Part shown: in pieces, positions 61,970-64,000 of the stretch
How positions within the stretch are numbered: the first letter of the stretch is position 1
How the letters are laid out: the number at the start of each line of letters is the position of its first letter
NCBI GenBank assembly: GCA_016213945.1
Contig: JACQZF010000006.1
Coordinates: 62,001 to 126,000 of the forward strand
Source: Nitrospirota bacterium
GTDB taxonomy: Bacteria > Nitrospirota > Thermodesulfovibrionia > UBA6902
DNA length: 64,000 nt
Direction of reading: 5' to 3'
Notes under the pieces: generated by a model
Seen by the model: the letters and a program-made list of their open reading frames with translations, nothing else
Told to the model about the DNA's origin: nothing
Database searches by the model: none
Position numbers and translations under genes: made by a program

Positions 61970-62216
61970 TATTGTCCTTGCTGATCCTTGACACTATCTT
62001 GAATAAAAATTTAAACCCTGCCGCGATACCGAGAAGCGTGAATACAAGTGTAAACCACGGGAACGTACCGAAATATCTGTCTATCAGATAGTAGCCGAGC
62101 GCAAAACCGATGAATGTGCTTATTACAAGATTTATCCCGACCGTGCTCGCCACGCCGAGATAGCGGAAGAGCTCGCGCTTCTTCTCCTTCTCATTAGAGG
62201 GCTTCACTGGATTCAT
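61944..62216 (-). CDS. AtpZ/AtpI family protein
   Basis: The 90-residue protein has two hydrophobic segments (STVGINLVISTFIGFALGYYLIDRYFG and WFTLVFTLLGIAAGFKFLF), the pattern of AtpZ-like (PF09527) proteins. It begins 7 bp after the recN stop, so the two are probably co-transcribed. The rest of the ATP synthase operon is absent here. Confidence 0.78.
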   Translation of the reverse strand: MNPVKPSNEKEKKRELFRYLGVASTVGINLVISTFIGFALGYYLIDRYFGTFPWFTLVFTLLGIAAGFKFLFKIVSRISKDNNGDSEKGN

Positions 62217-62223
62217 AGCGAAC

Positions 62224-63930
62224 TCAATTCCATTTATACCCTTTACCCTTCTTCAGCATTTCTTTTGCGTGTTTTAATGACACCTCTGATATCTCACCGC
62301 CCAGCATCCGCGCCACCTCCTCGGTCCTCTCATCTTTTTCAACAGCGGCTATCTCAACGACAGTCCTGTCCTTCTTGACCTTCTTTTCAATTTTCAGATG
62401 CCTGTCCGCGTATGACGCGATCTGTGGAAGATGGGTTATGCAGATTACCTGATGGCTTGCTGAAAGGTTCTTTAATTTCCTGCCGACATTCTCCGCTGTC
62501 TTGCCGCCTACGCCCGCGTCAATTTCATCAAAGATGAGGACCGGTATGTTATCGCCCTTTGCAATGATGCTCTTTAACGCAAGCATTATCCTTGAAAGCT
62601 CTCCGCCCGATGCGATCTTCGCTAAAGGCTTGAGGTCTTCGCCGACATTTGGAGAGATCAGGAATTCAACCCCGTCAATTCCTTTTTGCGTGGCCTTTAA
62701 CCCGTCTGAGGTATCGTCGCCTTTTTCCTGTGTTATGTTAATTGAAAACCTGGTGTCGGGCATTGACAGCTCAGAGAGATGTGATATAACCTCCGCTTCT
62801 ATTTTCTTTGCCGATGTCTTTCTCTTTTTTGAAAGCGCCCCCGCCTTTTCAGTCAGGCCTTTTTTGAGTTCATCGAGTTCCTTCTTCAGGGTCTCCAGTT
62901 TTTCTTCGGAATGCTGGAGCGCTTCAAGTTCGATAACGGCTTTATCTTTGTAATCGAGAATCTCCTGGATGCTGCCGCCGTATTTTCTCTTCAACCCCTT
63001 TATCAGCTCAAGCCTTTCCTGTATTTGCTCAAGCCGTTGCGGGTCATTGTCCAGTTTCTCTTTATAGTCCCTGAGAAAATATCCCGCCTCCTCAAGCAGG
63101 GGGAGCGCGTCTTTGACAGACTTGACCGCGTCATCCGCGCGGGGGTCGATGGCCGCAATGTCCCGGAGAGAATTAAGTATGCGGGAGAGCTCCGCGATGC
63201 AGGCGGAATCAGATGAGTAAAGGGAATCGTACGCCTCGTTTGCAAGTTCCGCAAGCCTGCCCGCGCTGCTCAGGAATTTCACCTCGCCGGAAAGCTCCTC
63301 TTCCTCGCCCGGATTTAATTGTGCTGTTTCAATTTCATTTACCTGATACTTGAGGAGGTCCAGCCTCTGGGCCCTCTCTTTTTCCTGCCGAATGAGCTCC
63401 TCGATTTGCTGTCTCAAGGCGCTCACTGATTCATAAACGTTCTTTACCTCTTGCCGTTCATAAAGCAGCCCGCCGAATGCGTCAAGCAGGTCAAGCTGAT
63501 TGTCTGACGAAAGCAGAGACTGGTGCTCGTACTGTCCGTGGACATCGATGATGCTCTTACTGATATCGGAAAGTGTCTGCACGTTCACCATTGAGCCGTT
63601 GACGAACGCGCGGCTTTTGCCCTGCGCGGAGACGATCCTCTTGAGGATAAGTCCGTCATCAATGTTGATCCCGTAGTCTGTCAGGAATTGATGCGTGGCA
63701 GGGTTAAGCAATGTCGGAGAGATATCAAAGAACGCGGCAACGACCGCCTCCTTCTCCCCGCTCCGGATGGCCTCGGCCGTCGCCCTTTCGCCAAGCGCCA
63801 GACAGAGCGCGTCAATGATTATGGATTTCCCAGCGCCTGTTTCCCCTGTGAGGACATTGAACCCTTCAGCGAACTCTATGTTTGCATCATCGATAATCGA
63901 GAAGTTTTTAATATAGAGCACCCGCAGCAT
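62224..63930 (-). CDS. recN: DNA repair protein RecN
   Basis: The 568-residue SMC-like protein has Walker A in TGETGAGKSIIIDAL, the Q-loop region, a central coiled coil (EELDELKKGLTEKAGALSKKRK), the signature LKPLAKIASGGELSRIMLALK, and Walker B in VLIFDEIDAGVGG. It acts in double-strand break repair. The remaining 70 bases to the window end contain nothing further. Confidence 0.96.
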   Translation of the reverse strand: MLRVLYIKNFSIIDDANIEFAEGFNVLTGETGAGKSIIIDALCLALGERATAEAIRSGEKEAVVAAFFDISPTLLNPATHQFLTDYGINIDDGLILKRIVSAQGKSRAFVNGSMVNVQTLSDISKSIIDVHGQYEHQSLLSSDNQLDLLDAFGGLLYERQEVKNVYESVSALRQQIEELIRQEKERAQRLDLLKYQVNEIETAQLNPGEEEELSGEVKFLSSAGRLAELANEAYDSLYSSDSACIAELSRILNSLRDIAAIDPRADDAVKSVKDALPLLEEAGYFLRDYKEKLDNDPQRLEQIQERLELIKGLKRKYGGSIQEILDYKDKAVIELEALQHSEEKLETLKKELDELKKGLTEKAGALSKKRKTSAKKIEAEVISHLSELSMPDTRFSINITQEKGDDTSDGLKATQKGIDGVEFLISPNVGEDLKPLAKIASGGELSRIMLALKSIIAKGDNIPVLIFDEIDAGVGGKTAENVGRKLKNLSASHQVICITHLPQIASYADRHLKIEKKVKKDRTVVEIAAVEKDERTEEVARMLGGEISEVSLKHAKEMLKKGKGYKWN

Positions 63931-64000
63931 CGTCTATTATAAATAAGCGCCCCCGAACCCGCAACATTTTTAATCGTCACCGTTACCATTGTCATTCTGG

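Overview
The window looks like a chromosomal segment of an anaerobic, sulfur-metabolising Gram-negative bacterium, most likely a member of Nitrospirota (Thermodesulfovibrio-like) or a related deep lineage. This rests on reductive-type dsrABD with dsrN, dsrC-dsrMK, several c-type cytochromes, an outer-membrane TonB receptor, a PagL-like lipid A deacylase and moderate GC. The taxonomic call is an inference. dnaA-dnaN-gyrB places the window close to the replication origin, although I could not fix oriC.

Layout. (1) 1-6710: a sensory/uptake locus. On the minus strand are a response regulator (cut by the window edge), a radical SAM/SPASM peptide maturase, a 33-residue Cys-Cys precursor-like peptide missed by usual ORF cut-offs, and a TonB-dependent receptor. 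An ABC-type binding protein and a histidine kinase face away from them. (2) 6853-9680: a DHH-CBS-tRNA nucleotidyltransferase and a DUF3553 protein. (3) 9727-18520: a type I restriction system (hsdM, an N-terminally shortened hsdS, a DUF4209 protein with a HEPN-like RX4H motif, hsdR) interrupted by toxin-antitoxin genes and carrying a second, truncated hsdR start. (4) 18648-24484: gyrB, dnaN, dnaA and an exonuclease. (5) 24564-34989: a biosynthetic cluster with a ketosynthase, an inactive ketosynthase partner, ACP, a condensation-type acyltransferase, a flavoprotein, two cobalamin-type radical SAM enzymes and an acyl-AMP ligase; a hicAB pair sits inside it. (6) 35098-39050: a PagL-like protein, tRNA-Leu, and cytochrome genes with signs of rearrangement. 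(7) 39177-44530: dsrHEF-tusA, and dsrC-dsrMK with a dsrJ-like gene and a ferredoxin. (8) 44586-56072: an Rhs/PKD surface and polymorphic-toxin island. (9) 56259-60630: dsrA-dsrB-dsrD-dsrN. (10) 60864-63930: pyrE, atpI/atpZ-like genes and recN.

The dsr genes together describe a sulfite reductase (DsrAB with siroheme amidase DsrN and DsrD) that loads sulfur on DsrC and recycles the trisulfide through the membrane DsrMK complex. The DsrEFH/TusA relay genes are more typical of sulfur oxidisers, so reduction, disproportionation or a reversible pathway are all open. An identical 17-bp promoter-proximal motif precedes both dsrC and dsrA, which suggests co-regulation across the intervening Rhs island.

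An unusual feature of the whole window is the density of short dispersed palindromic and low-complexity repeats. Several families lie not only between genes but in frame inside conserved proteins (histidine kinase, ketosynthase partner, acyltransferase, DsrN). One 18-bp core sits within two different palindrome families. Two biosynthetic genes appear to take their ribosome-binding site from such an element.
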